Source: Pinus tabuliformis | Taxonomy: Eukaryota; Streptophyta; Pinopsida; Pinales; Pinaceae | DNA: 64,000 bases | Assembly: GCA_031772625.1 (NCBI GenBank) | Contig: CM062817.1 | Coordinates: 885,398,184 to 885,462,183, forward strand | Direction of reading: 5' to 3' | Shown here: positions 44,801-56,600 of the stretch, piece by piece | Layout of the letters: every line of letters starts with the position of its first letter | How positions within the stretch are numbered: the first letter of the stretch is position 1 | The notes under the pieces: model-generated | The model's input: only the letters and a program-made list of their open reading frames with translations | What the model was told of the DNA's origin: nothing | Database searches by the model: none | Made by a program: the position numbers and the translations under genes

Positions 44801-46189
44801 CTAAGTCACAGGACACATCCTCCAAGATCCTGTGTCCCGTATTTTACATGCTAGACACGAATATGGCCCTAAAATGTGTCAAAAACGTTTTTCATCATGT
44901 CTTGTAAAATGTAAAACGTATTCGCCAATTTTCATCGGGTCCTGCATCTGGAAAACACATTCCATTGATCAAAAACGCATATTCACGTATTCCATTGTCT
45001 CAATCTGTCTAAAATCGATAGACAAAATTTAGCTGTGTATACACTCTTGCATTTTGATTTGTGTTATTGCTGAAATCCATAGTTAAATCTTCGATGGGTT
45101 TGCATGTGCTAAAGTTATTTAGTCATTGAGAGGCAAATCATCAAAATGCAATTGTAGCTTTTGTTCTCAACGTCCTTTATTGGTCTCTAGATTTACAAGA
45201 TGCAATAATCCCCAATTGACCCTTAGCTTACTTTTACCATTTGGATTGACATAGTTTTGTTTTTCATGACTATTGATAATGAAATTGGTGTATCTTAGCC
45301 CATTTCATAAACAAGTAAAATAAATTTTGCAGCCAACCTTATTGAATGTGTTTGCTAGTCATGCCAATGCATTGTAACTTGTCACATGTCTACCCAAGTT
45401 TCTATCCACAATAGTGCCACTTATCTATTCTTCAAACTGCTTCAAAAATTTCGCTTTTCTTGTAATACTGCCTTAGCATACGAACTTGCTTCAAAATTGG
45501 TAGTATATGAACCTCCTCATAAATAACCTTTAATCTACCTCAAGAATGTAACGTTATCAACCTGCACTTCCTTATGTGCTTTCATGACAATTCACCAAGG
45601 GATTCCAAATGGTCTCTCAAAATATTGACTACTCCTTGTAAGCAATTTTTAGCAAAGATAGGGAGCTGTTGTTTCACTTCTAAAATGCCCTCATCTACAT
45701 GTTTGACATCAACAGCTTCATCTCTAGGGCAATTTGAGTTGTTTTGCTCAATTTGTATGCACAAGTCTACCCCTGGAGCAGCAAATCCATCATTCATTTG
45801 TGTGAGGGTACCAATAGAGGTATCCTAACAAATATCACCATAGCTACCACTTGTCATATTCCAAATTTAATTATTGTTAGTTGTGTTATATATCAAATGT
45901 TTAATTTGATATAGAGAAATTATAGTTGAGAGATTTAGTAAAAATGATTTGAGCTAGTGACAAGAATCAAGACCAAGCATATCACATTCTAATTTCTAAA
46001 TAGTAAATTTTAATTCTATTTATTTTTTTAAAGTGAACTATGAACTTTGAAAAGTAATTATATTTTAATTTGATTAGATAAGCTACAAAACGTATCCCCC
46101 ATCTCATATTTCCAAGTTGTTGTGTTTCGTATTGAATACTCGTATTTACATGTCCTCTATCTCTCATGTCCTCGTGTCATGTGACTTAG
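44801..46189. mobile_element. 1,389-bp TIR transposon with 8-bp target duplication
   Basis: The left end CTAAGTCACAGGACAC and the reverse complement of the right end CTAAGTCACATGACAC match at 15 of 16 bases. Both sides are flanked by TATATAAG (44793-44800 and 46190-46197). An 8-bp duplication fits hAT, and some Mutator-like elements. Subterminal regions at both ends repeat an ACGTATT motif, as hAT ends often do. It is too short for a full transposase and is presumably non-autonomous. Ends are well supported; the superfamily is not. Confidence 0.8.
45582..45860 (-). pseudogene. coding-like segment inside the 1.39 kb TIR element
   Basis: The minus strand stays open for about 90 codons, including MNDGFAAPGVDLCIQIEQNN and ILEVKQQLPIFAKNCLQGVV. 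Composition looks protein-like (amphipathic helix, few rare residues), but I do not recognise the family. It could be the remains of a transposase or a captured host exon. Confidence 0.35.
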
Positions 46190-46197
46190 TATATAAG

Positions 46198-48253
46198 TAT
46201 TGCCCCAGTGATTCCACAAGTCAAAATTCAAAAATAAATCTAAATCCATTACCCAAAGATCAACCAAATAGAGAATTAACATGAGAGGAATGACATCAAA
46301 TGACTTCCTTAACTCCATTCTTCTACTCAAGGTCCCAAACTCTACAACTAAGACAATCCAACTTAGATCCCACCTAAGAGAGATTAAATAGAAAATCAAA
46401 TAAAGAGACCTACCACTTGTGGGCCCAATTAAGTATAAGGAATCAAAAGGACATGGCTAGAAAGAGGCAAATTGCCAAAAGTTAATATGCATTGTTTTTT
46501 AAGAACATGCCACTTTGCAAGGGAATGACAAGGAAAACCATGTTTTTAATCTCTCTCTAAACCCTACATTGCTTCTTCGTGTTCTCTCCCATCTTTTAAT
46601 CATTTCTATGTTGATTTGTTCTTAAATTTTACATTAGACTTTCATGCTTCTTCATATTCTCTTTCAAAATTTAAGTGATTTTTTTCAATTATTCATTTAA
46701 TGTTATTATCAAATGTTGTTCATCTAAATTAAAATATTACAATTTACATAAATATAAGAAATATAATATGTCCATCTTATTGGCAACAAATTGTATATCA
46801 CAATTTCAAGCAAAACTTACATTGCTAAAGAGATCTATATAAGTTGGTTGAAATTATAAAATATATGTGGAAAAACCTATCTATTATTTTTATTGTTATT
46901 GGTGCTCAAGAGATCCAATTTTAAGATGAACCTAGGCTAGTAAAAATAATACTAATAATAATAGGATACATAGTATTTACAAAAAGTTCAATCTCCACTT
47001 ATCTTATCCTATAATTGTGATAAATGCCTAGTAAACCATTAGCTCGAAAATCCCTTAACATTTCTTTTCCATAATAATAATCAAAACAAACAATGCCTTA
47101 GAGCCAATTAAAATGGCAAAACCTCGCATCCCTTTGCTCAACAATCATTTTTCCCAAAAAAAACCAAAGAAAAAAATCATTTTCAACAATTATGTCCCTA
47201 GCATCATTGCAAAATTAATTGCATTCACTCATAATCATGAATATAAATTATCCCTCACAAACATCTACAAATTAACCAACCCTTTCATGCCATAAATTAT
47301 ATACTAAACTCACATTCATAACAAAATAGATGAGATTCACCAAAATAATTCAAAGACTCACTTTTTCTAAAATCATTTTTATCTCCCAATGTCAACTTGT
47401 ATATTGCCACACTAATGGTAAAGAATATCCAAAAATCTTAAAAAAATATACCTATTAAAAACATTATTCTAACCGTACCTAAAAGGATAGGCAAGAACAT
47501 AAAATACATAAATCCAAACATTTACAAAACTCTTCATCCAAAACAAAGTTCCAACTTATATACTATTCACAAAAAATCTTTCTATGGACTTAATATAATT
47601 AGAAAACCAAACTTTACCACCAATTAACACAATATCAAATGAGAAATATATTGGGCTCCTTTTTTATCTCTAAAAAAAATCATAGAGCAAAGCAATGGAT
47701 ACCAATGGGAGCAAATTTAAACCATCAACCAATAACATAAATAATGAATATCCAAATTGAAATCATTTAAAATTTTTACATGTAATACCCAAAGCAAAAT
47801 TAATCTATTCTGCAGGGGGTAATTAATATAGCCAGCTACAGTCTACAGTGCACAGTGCAGTAACCATATCCTAAAATAAAAACAAACCTAACTGTAATAC
47901 TTAATTTGGCAAACTACCACAAGAAACATATCATTCAACTTCGTTTAGGATTTTTAGGAGAAACAAAATTATTGCCACAATGAAGAGTGGCATTTACAGT
48001 GAATATGAGTCAGTTACAAATAGCTGGCATTGATGCTGTCAGAGTGCTCAGTTAAAAAAACCTCGCCTCACCATGAGGGTTTGACCCATACAAAAACCAA
48101 CTGCGAAAATTGGCAGGAATGGAATCAATAAAAATTGAAACGCATAGCGCCCCAATGAGCTTTGCTATTTACAGACACAAATCAAGGAATAGAAACTATG
48201 GATGAACAAACCTAAAACACACCATTGGTATTATTGCGAAAACTACAGAAATA
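46198..48253. other. intergenic, no gene seen
   Basis: AT-rich sequence downstream of the histone gene with no recognisable ORF or repeat pair. Confidence 0.55.
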
Positions 48254-48667
<414 letters not shown>

Positions 48668-48769
48668 TTACCCTTTCCTCTCTTCTCTTATGTTCTACGG
48701 TTTGTTTTGAATCAAGAATATTGATACGCTGACTGCCTCTCCCTTTTCCCCGTTTCCCCTTTTATACCA

Positions 48770-48776
48770 AACTTCT
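48770..48776 (-). promoter_or_regulatory. TATA box of histone H3.1
   Basis: TATAAAA on the minus strand, within GGTATAAAAGGGG, 106 bp upstream of the ATG, the expected place for a plant histone gene. Confidence 0.8.
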
Positions 48777-48799
48777 TCTCAACTTTTTCAAAATTTTCA

Positions 48800-48808
48800 T
48801 TTCGCGCC
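48800..48808 (-). promoter_or_regulatory. E2F-like site upstream of histone H3.1
   Basis: TTTCGCGCC on the plus strand matches the E2F consensus TTTSSCGC, about 25-30 bp upstream of the TATA box. E2F sites are a known feature of S-phase genes. A further CACGGATC at 48881-48888 is one base off the histone octamer CGCGGATC. Confidence 0.55.
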
Positions 48809-48965
48809 CTTTACAACACATCGTGGCTGACCGATTTTCCATCTTCATTAACGACTCCTATTCCTCCACCTCACCCATCACACGGATCCGGATCCCCATC
48901 TTTACATGTTAGCACAATTTCCTCCAAAGTTATGCAATTCGGGTTTCGGATGACATTGACTACTT

Positions 48966-49102
48966 GGAAAAAATAAGCTTTCTATTTGAGTTTGAGGTTC
49001 TAATTTTGGCCAAAATTAATGTAGGTTTCAAGAGGTTTGTCGGAAAAAAGAAGCTTTCTATTTGAGTTTGAGGTGCTAATTTTGGTCAAAATTTAATGTA
49101 GA
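48966..49102. repeat. ~76-bp direct repeat upstream of H3.1
   Basis: Two copies (48966-49025 and 49042-49102) share GCTTTCTATTTGAGTTTGAG and the following TAATTTTGG-CAAAATT-AATGTAG with few differences. Confidence 0.8.
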
Positions 49103-49923
49103 ATGAAGTACATATATATGGATAAGTTTATGTTTAGTTAGTTAAGGATTTTGATCTACTTCACTTTTAGTCTTATCACTTTTAACTTTTTTTAGTTTTT
49201 TTTGTTAAGTGTAAAAGGATTGAAAACTTTTTCAAGATTTTTTTGTTAGGCAAAGGATTCCATAAATATTATGTTTGACCAAAACTTTTGAGATTTCTTT
49301 TTACCCATAATCCAAAAATATTCCATTTGCCACATAATGATTGGCTTTGAATATGCATTCAATTGATGCTTGACTTTTACTAGTCACTTCCAGGGGTTAA
49401 ATTTGACGGGTGACCCTACCCGTCAAGGAATTTTTTTATGACGTTTTTATTTTTAAACTGCCCATCATATGACTTTTAAAATTTATTTGTACAAGTTTCA
49501 TCTAATTTCAAATTGTACAATAAAAGAACAATAGTTGTGAAATAATTTTCAAACCAAAAACATAATGTGCATGATTTCTCGGTTGGATACAACGACCTTT
49601 TTGGTGGCTCCCAGCCTTTCCCAACAACCGACTTTGCAGACAAAAAGTTGTGTTCAACCTCATTTCGGACAAAACCCAACAGTCTAATGCTATTTACTCC
49701 ACAAACCGCTGTTGAAAGTGCAATCCAATTTTTTACAACAAATACAAAACAAAGCTCAATTTTTTACATAACCCACTACTCAGAATTCAGCTGGTTTAAT
49801 ATCCCAAAACATATCTTGAAGATCTAATGTCAACACAGAAAGAAACCGGGACTCCAGGTAATCCGTCTCGAATTTGTTTACCGTTTAGTTTTATTAGATA
49901 CGTTAGTACATCTAACATCTCTT

Positions 49924-50017
49924 GTCGTTGTAGACTGTAGTATAGTGATGACTCGATGAGTATTCCCGCCTATCACGCGGCCCGCGGGTGACCCGGGTTC
50001 GATCCCCGGCAACGGCG
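49924..50017 (+). tRNA. tRNA-Asp-like pseudogene with three insertions
   Basis: It reads as a plant tRNA-Asp: acceptor GTCGTTG and CAACGGCG ends, an A-box-like TAGTATAGTG, an anticodon arm CCCGCCTATCACGCGG, and an intact T arm CCGGGTTCGATCCCCGG (B box GGTTCGATCC). The anticodon is ATC instead of GTC. It is 94 nt rather than 72 because of insertions of 7, 8 and 7 bases, each between a short direct repeat: GTAG-act-GTAG, GATG-actc-GATG, CGCGG-cc-CGCGG. These would wreck the D arm and anticodon arm, so it is called a pseudogene. TTTT at 50020-50023 could be a Pol III terminator. Confidence 0.82.
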
Positions 50018-50019
50018 AG

Positions 50020-50109
50020 TTTTGATTTCCAATTTCTTCGCGGAAATCAATTGCAAACGGCGTGTTTTGTTTTCCAATTTGCCCGCGGTAATCAATTGCA
50101 AAATAACTA
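50020..50109. repeat. two 45-bp tandem repeats after the tRNA-like sequence
   Basis: Units 50020-50064 and 50065-50109 share TTTT, TTTCCAATTT, CGCGG and ATCAATTGCAAA. A third partial copy (GGTTTTCCAATTTC) starts near 50124. Confidence 0.75.
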
Positions 50110-50220
50110 ATATTTAGTATTTGGTTTTCCAATTTCAAAATTAATTATTCAGTTTTTACCACATTTTCTTGCTTCAACTTACATCACCCAATATTAATAT
50201 GGTGTTGTAAGACTTAACAG

Positions 50221-50421
50221 AAGGCATTCGAAATCAAACGAGTCCAAAACCACAACAGACATGATCTTGATCGAATATGGAAGCAACATGTCGAGTCAAT
50301 AATATTCACGGGAATCAGCCCAGAAAATAAGCCCATCACGGATTTTGCCATCATTGTGATTTTAACTAATTCAGAAATGGAGGAAGGCAGCATTACTAAA
50401 ACCATTGCAATTCAAAAATGA
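50221..50421 (+). pseudogene. exon-like open segment (captured terminal exon?)
   Basis: After an acceptor-like TTAACAG at 50214-50220 the frame is open for 66 codons to TGA at 50421: KAFEIKRVQNHNRHDLDRIW, then ISPENKPITDFAIIVILTNS and ends TKTIAIQK. Codon use and composition look like real protein, with a hydrophobic beta-like core (DFAIIVILT). The frame is closed just before the acceptor. I do not recognise the family. Being inside the Pack-type element, it may be another captured exon, on the opposite strand to the other two protein fragments. Confidence 0.35.
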
Positions 50422-50598
50422 AAGAAATATACTAGCAAAACGAAAGTAATCTTATAGGGATATTTGTAATAATAGTTAAAAAATATTCTATACATTAAAG
50501 TTAAATTCAACTATGTAAAACAGTGCTGCTCATATTTTCACAAAAAATCTGAACATCAAATAGATATTTTGGGAACATCAAATGATAATGGGTAGGAA

Positions 50599-50847
50599 CT
50601 AGGAAGCAGTGAAAGAGGGACTTTGCGAAACAGTGAACCAAAGTAATAAACCATCCTTAAAATTACTGCGTACCTTTTGGCTGTTGAAGAGCGTCTTCAA
50701 AAGAAGAGTTTTTCCGGATCCACCCTTGCCAACAACGCCAATGCTCTTCGCCTTGGGTTCAATGACAGAAGTTGAATCATAATCTCCACCACTATCTAAC
50801 GTCAATACCCTGATCCGTCTATCAACTTTGATTCTATACTAAGGCTT
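50599..50847 (-). pseudogene. NB-ARC (NLR disease-resistance) P-loop fragment
   Basis: The minus strand reads SIGVVGKGGSGKTLLLKTLF then NSQKVRSNFKDGLLLWFTVS, QSPSFT. The Walker A motif GxGGxGKT (here GKGGSGKT) and the following RNBS-A-like segment FKDGLLLWFTVSQ identify the start of an NB-ARC nucleotide-binding domain of a plant NLR immune receptor. Only this piece of about 80 codons is present: it breaks off at SFTAS with a stop at 50599, and upstream the frame closes at about 50848. Kinase 2, GLPL, MHD and leucine-rich repeats are absent. It lies within the Pack-type element, so it is a captured fragment, not a working gene. Confidence 0.88.
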
Positions 50848-51131
50848 TGAATTCCTTGAGCTTTGCAAAATATAAAGAGTGGACTTAGCAGTGTTCCTAA
50901 TATTCTACGGGAGTTAATTAGCCATTTTAAAACATATATAACACTATTAAATTCGAAATCTATATGTATTGGAACTATATTTTAAACCATATTCTACGTT
51001 TGGACATATGCAACATTCTGAATTCATTTAGGTCTTGTTGTCCATAGGCGGAATTCTGAACAATAAACTCCCCTCCTCTAATGTGCAACATCAAAGCGAA
51101 GATTTAGTTCAATTGCATCTGATAAACATAC

Positions 51132-51413
51132 CTGTTGCTGAAGAGCCTAAATATGCGAAACGCAGCAATAAACAGGATCCTGGAGCCGAGCCCCTGTCTC
51201 ATACAATACGCTAACTACTGCATCATATAGTTCTTGAACAGGCAGTTGCATCAACAGGTTAGAGAAGTTGCTCGCTCCGAAGACCTTATGTATAGCACCA
51301 AACTGGTGTGCGCCCATTTAGTCAGAGCATAAGTAAGGAGCCAATACACAGCCTTTCACACACTTTCTCCTCAGAAACTTGCATGCTCCGCAAGGTGCCC
51401 CTCCGCCTTCCAT
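51132..51413 (-). pseudogene. LOB-domain (LBD) transcription factor, first exon
   Basis: From ATG 51413 the minus strand reads [31 protein letters not shown], with the invariant C-x2-C-x6-C-x3-C zinc motif of the plant LOB domain. It then continues after a TAA with MGAHQFGAIHKVFGASNFSN, the GAS block, LPVQELYDAVVSVLYETGAR, LQDPVYCCVSHI, a TAG, then ALQQQ. LBD genes normally carry one intron just after this point, and CAG/GTATGT at 51132/51131 is a perfect donor there. So an entire LBD first exon is present with two nonsense codons (TAA near 51320, TAG near 51145). The rest of the gene is absent. LBD proteins regulate organ boundaries and root development; this copy does not. Confidence 0.9.
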
Positions 51414-51887
51414 ATTGATACTGTACTGCCGAGCCTTCGGGTTTCGGGGAAGGGATTCGAGCGGGAGTAAATAATCAGAAATAAGCACAGCCTGCAGAGG
51501 GCGTGACCGGAAGCGGCATAAGCAGGACTCCGAATGTGAATTGAATGCTAATTTGATAACTGGTAAGCGGTAAACCCGAAGGGCAGAATGTGAATTAAAT
51601 GTTAATTGAATGCAAAATCTGCATCCTGATCTGATCACTGTCACACGCGGTACACACTATCACACGGGGTACACCATATTAAAAATGCGATAGGTTATAT
51701 ATATATAAAGAAAAATTATAAAAAAAAAATTAAAATTTTTAATTTTTATACATGCCCGTCAATATGACGGTTTTGAAAATGAATGGCAAGTTCCGCATGA
51801 CGTGGAAGTTCAAAAATAAAACGTATTTTACGGTTAAAAATGCAAAATACGTCCATACGGGCGTCAAATTTAACCCCTGGTCACTTC

Positions 51888-52808
51888 CTCTCTCACACAA
51901 TTCGTAATTAACTTTATAAAAATCAATTCCTTCCATATGCATTAGCCCAAAGGAAACTCTTAAAATCCATTTCCAATTTCATATAAGGTTTCCTAGAAAG
52001 TACCTCACACAATGAATTATATGTGTGAGTGGCAATGAATATCGTGATGAAGATATGAAACTTGGTTAATAAAGCTAAAGACTTTCTTATCCATTTATCT
52101 ATCATTTTTGAACCCTTAACACCACAGATACAAAAACTTCTCTGGTATAACTATAGAAAACAAAGGAGATTTCAAAACATTTAAATAGTTGACCAAGTTG
52201 AAGCCATGACTAGTCTTGGTCCATTGGCCAAGTGAAAATTATGTAAATTATGATAACATTGTGTTCTAAACAATTGGACGTTATGACCAAACATTGTATT
52301 TTGAATCATTGGGCATTGGGACTAAACATTGTGATTTAAAGACAAACGCATTGCATATAATGTATCCAAGCTTTCTATTTTCTCTTTCCACAAAAATTGT
52401 GTCCACAAAGTGATAAGGAAATAATCATTTGCAACCAATTCACCATTTGCTTCACTTCATGTTCTAGAAGCGTAATATCTTTGATGAGAACCACCCATGG
52501 CTTCATATACTTACTTCTTTATATTAAGTGCTTAAATATTTATAAATCTTTGTAGTACCCTACCTATAGACAAAGTAGATATCTAGCAACATATTCAATC
52601 TATGTTGTTCGTAGAAAAGTGGAATTGTGACCAGGTTTTATCAAGAACTTTTTGCACATGTACTTAATAGTTAAAAGCATCATCCAACTCTTCGACATTC
52701 AAGACATATTTTCTAATCGATTTTGCCCAAATCCTAGCAAGGATTTGTTGGAGTCGTAAGTTTGAGTTATATAATTGCATAGACTAAGTGCCAATTGGAG
52801 TCTCGGTT
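51888..52808. other. AT-rich, decayed gypsy tail
   Basis: No clear gene. Minus-strand traces near 52740-52900 (DKEGKIILELEAIIEPRLQL) resemble the linker before a chromodomain at the end of a gypsy integrase, suggesting an internal deletion in the remnant listed next. Confidence 0.35.
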
Positions 52809-53640
52809 CTATGATTGCTTCAAGTTCCAGTATGATTTTTCCTTCCTTGTCAAGTTCTCACAATATTGTTTGAACTGGGATCTTTTGCAACTTTTGAATG
52901 AGTTCCTACTCCTTTGGGCATATGGATATATGTAAGGCCTGATGTTTGGAGGAACACTTTGTGGAATCAAATGAATAGCATGATCATGATCACGAATAGG
53001 TGGGAGGCCTTTGGGAGTCTCAAATACCTTGGAATGATTGTCCAAAACGTTTTGGAGATATGGAGAAATACATGATTTCGATGTGGGATTCTCTAGTGAA
53101 CATAATTGTGCAATTACACCCCGTTGTTCTTTATTTAGAAGCTTTGTCATGCTATTAGAGTTGATTATCTTTCCAAGTTTTCCTTCGATACCCCTCAATT
53201 CAACTTCCTTTCCTTCCCAAAAAAATTTCAAGAAAAGTTCTTGAAATTAAAAGCTATCGTGCCCAAAGATTGTAGCCATTGGACTCCTAGTAAAACATCA
53301 GCACCAACCATTGAAATGGAAAGCATTGGGCTATTCAATACATATTCTCCCATGGATAGCTTGATATTATGGCACTTTCTAGAGCAATTTATGGTTCCTC
53401 CACTTGCAACCATCACTTGACACTCTGGTGCTAGATATAGGAAGCAATTCAATTCCTTGGCTATCTTATAATCAATAAAAGTATGGGTACTGCCCGAATC
53501 AATCAACACTCTTACCTTTTTGTTCTTGATATGCCCTTTTATATTGATAGTTTGAGGAGTGGTAATTTATCCTGGTAAATCTTTGAAAGTTGTGTGAATT
53601 TAGTGTTGGAGTGATTGGTAGGTCTTCCCTTGCATTACAT
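52809..53640 (-). pseudogene. gypsy remnant: protease to start of RT
   Basis: Minus-strand reading gives ITTPQTINIKGHIKNKKVRV then LIDSGSTHTFIDYKIAKELN, the retropepsin catalytic DSG, then VGADVLLGVQWLQSLGTIAF (closing block). After a frame change come FFWEGKEVELRGI and the RT lead-in GLPPIRDHDHAIHLIPQ with RPYIYPYAQ. It then jumps to sequence like the integrase tail, so RT, RNase H and integrase core are deleted. The protease matches chromovirus-type gypsy elements. A primer site at 54973-54984 may be from the same element. Confidence 0.78.
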
Positions 53641-56600
53641 TGAAACCTGTGTATATTTTGGTTTCGGAACCTTACCCACCCTTATTGTCTTAGAAATGTG
53701 CGTGTTGGATATTAAAGTACCTATCCTCCATTTCTAGTCAGTAGGAAGAGGTTAAGGATTTGGGACTTCAAGCCTTAGCGCTAATCATTACACAAAGAAA
53801 CAGAGAATCAGGGAAATCACCCCATCACTGTAATAAGATTGTGGAGATTTTAAGTCTTAGGACCCCAAGGCCATGTACCTTAATGCAAAGAAGGTCAAAA
53901 TTCAAGTTTCCAAATCCTTGAGTTCATAACATGCAAAAGACTCGGTGCTTGGGCAATCACTCTTTTATGTGTGAACATCCTAACTTGGTGTATTTTCAAG
54001 TCACATGACTGCAAAACTTCAAGACTTATTACATAAGTATATGGGGCAAGGCCCAATACTGAGGGGTTAATGGTGGAACCTCACCCCATTGAAGCCAGGA
54101 CTTGTGGGTCCCATCAAGTTATCAAATTCCTGGGGTAATTGAGTGAGTCTTTGTGTGAAGAAGCTCAACATTGATCAACTGATATATGCCTTTGGCCATT
54201 GATCATCAAACAAATACGTGCGATTAGAATCAATGCTAAGGTAATGTATGTTAGGGTTGAGGTGACATACATTGGGGTAGGATTTATCAAAGTATTCGAC
54301 CTCTATGCCATTAGGAGTGAAAATAAGTTGCATGAGGTACCATGGCTAGGATCCCAACCTGACATGACATGAGTAATTGGGTGGACCCCATTGCCCTTCA
54401 AGCCATCAAGATCCCAAATAAATTGCGCATAGAGTATAGGCTGGTAGATCCGAGCTAAGATGAGATGTGCCAGGGTGAACCATGGTGACTAGAACCTTGC
54501 CACTAAGTTATCGAACCACCATAACTACTCAAAGATGGAGTGGTAGTTCAGTAGGGATCCGACTCAATATAAATCAATAGATGGTCCCCAAAATGGAAAA
54601 TAATTTGAAAAATAATGGAATCTAGTTGAAGTTATGGCTTACTTTGGTCGTTGATGAAAATTCCTAGAATATCCCCAACATAAATATAATCATCAAGTTT
54701 TCCTACGTCTACCACACTTATATTTTATTTTTTAACTTTTTCTAAATGGGGGAATTTTTTCAATGGTGGACTTAATGAAAAATCTCATATGTCTTTTGTA
54801 GTGCTACGAAAAATCTTTCTTCAATAAAATTCTAATTTATTATTTTCTTACTTGTCAAAATTCAATGGTGGTCAAGAACCAAAGCGAGAGAAGACCCTGA
54901 AAATTTATATGGTAAAAAACAAGATCAAAATAGCTCTAATAGAGGTGTGTCCAAAGACGGGGTTAGAAATGAGCTCTGATACCAAATATGACAACCAATA
55001 TGGATCATCAACTAAATGTCCAAAATACTTATAATGGTTCAGTCATAACTAATCATAGCTAATGGTTCAATAACTACTCCTAATTTGAAGATGACAATGG
55101 GTGACATTGAGCTATGTCGATTATTTTTAAGTGAAGAGTCTAGGTATATATGGAACTTGAAAAGTTGTTAGATCAATTACCAATTCTAGTTAAGGAGAGT
55201 TTGGAAGAGCCCACTGCAAAGATCAATATTTTTCTTCAAGCATACAAGAATTTCTCTCACATTTGACATGGTGTTCATTACTCAGATCCAGATGTCATGT
55301 GATGCTACAATTTCTCTTATGATGGTGAGGTCTACCAATCCAAGGTTGATTTAGCAGACAACTCAAAAATTTAACAGGAAATATTGGCTTCAAATTTAAA
55401 ATTTATTTTTTGGATTCTACTCTCCTTTTATAAGTTGACCTTTTTTAGAGGCATATTACACTATAAATAAGTGGCTCTCTCTCACATAAATGTTTCGAAT
55501 GAAGTGGATCTCATCTTTGTTTTGTTTGCGGCCTCAGCAGTCCATGGAGATTGAATTTTTGAAAGGGTTTACATCTTTCAAAAGGGTTTTGGTTTGTTGT
55601 TTGTGCTTGGCATAAGGTTCTGCTGAAATTGCATTGTAGGTGGCTTCAAGAAGGGTTTCTACTGGCATAACAATAGGTCACTTCATCAAGTTTTTTTAAG
55701 CTAATTAAGGTATCTCAGAATCAGATTGTCACAGTTTTGTGGAGGCCTCTCCTCTTATGCACATCTTGTTGACCAAAGATCTATCTGTGTAGGATTTTTT
55801 AAGGCTACTTGCTTAAATATTTTGTCTTGGATAAGGGTATTCATTGGGGTTAAAGTATGTTTTTGCAGGAAAAATTGAAGAAGCAAATCCGTTTTAATTA
55901 TTTGACTCTGCGACCTTTTGGAAACCTATCTCTCTCACCACATGCACATCTTTTGAGCAATAGAATAAGTTGTTCAAAGAAGGATATATGAGTTTGTTGA
56001 TCATGGACTCTAGGTTATGGTATTAACCTTTGGTATTTAATGGTCAAATTTGAAGGTTTCACTATATTTTTGAAATCTCTACCCCACCCATATTCTTGTT
56101 AATAAAACCTTAAGAAATTTTTGGTAGTATATGGCCTTCAATTTGTTTGACAAGAACAAGGGTACTTGCTATTATGGAGAGAAATCTTCATTATAGACTC
56201 AACAACATATTTAGCGTATGCACTCATTGTTGATTTATGGTAGCATCAGATGTGCTCTAAGCCTCAAAATTTTTAGGGAGGCTAGGACACATGTATTCCA
56301 GAATACCCATAATCGTTTTGGGAAATACCACCTGGACATAGTTTTATTAAAATAATTAATTAATTTTAACGGATGCCTAATTCTAAACTTAGAAGATTAA
56401 AATAATTAAAGGGTATTAATCAAACTGGGGGGGACTTCTAGAAGAAGACGAAGATCGAGTCTAAATGATATGATCCATTGATTAGAATCTAATCTGGGTC
56501 GTTGATTACTCAACTGGAGGATTATAAGAAGGAATTCAATGAGAATTTCGAAAATACATCGAAGAGAGATCAAGAGATTGAATTTCTCAGAGAACGCAGT

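Larger units (their letters stand above)
49391..51879. mobile_element. Pack-type hAT-like element with captured gene fragments
   Basis: Perfect 18-bp TIRs (CAGGGGTTAAATTTGACG at 49391-49408 and its reverse complement at 51862-51879) are flanked by the 8-bp duplication GTCACTTC (49383-49390 and 51880-51887). CAGGG ends with an 8-bp duplication are typical of hAT transposons. GACGGG/CCCGTCA motifs recur near both ends, including hairpins at 49404-49426 and CCGTCAATATGACGG near 51755. The 2,489-bp element has no transposase reading frame. Instead it holds a tRNA-Asp-like sequence, an exon-like ORF, an NB-ARC fragment and the first exon of a LOB-domain gene, unrelated to each other. That is the hallmark of a Pack-type gene-capturing element. 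Confidence 0.88.

Noticed and set aside
49924-50017. A functional tRNA-Asp gene, or a primer-binding site
   Set aside because: Insertions disrupt the D arm and anticodon arm; and the match covers a whole tRNA, far longer than a primer site.
49878-50138. Minus-strand open frame across the tRNA-like sequence
   Set aside because: It is the complement of the tRNA-like sequence and its tandem repeats.
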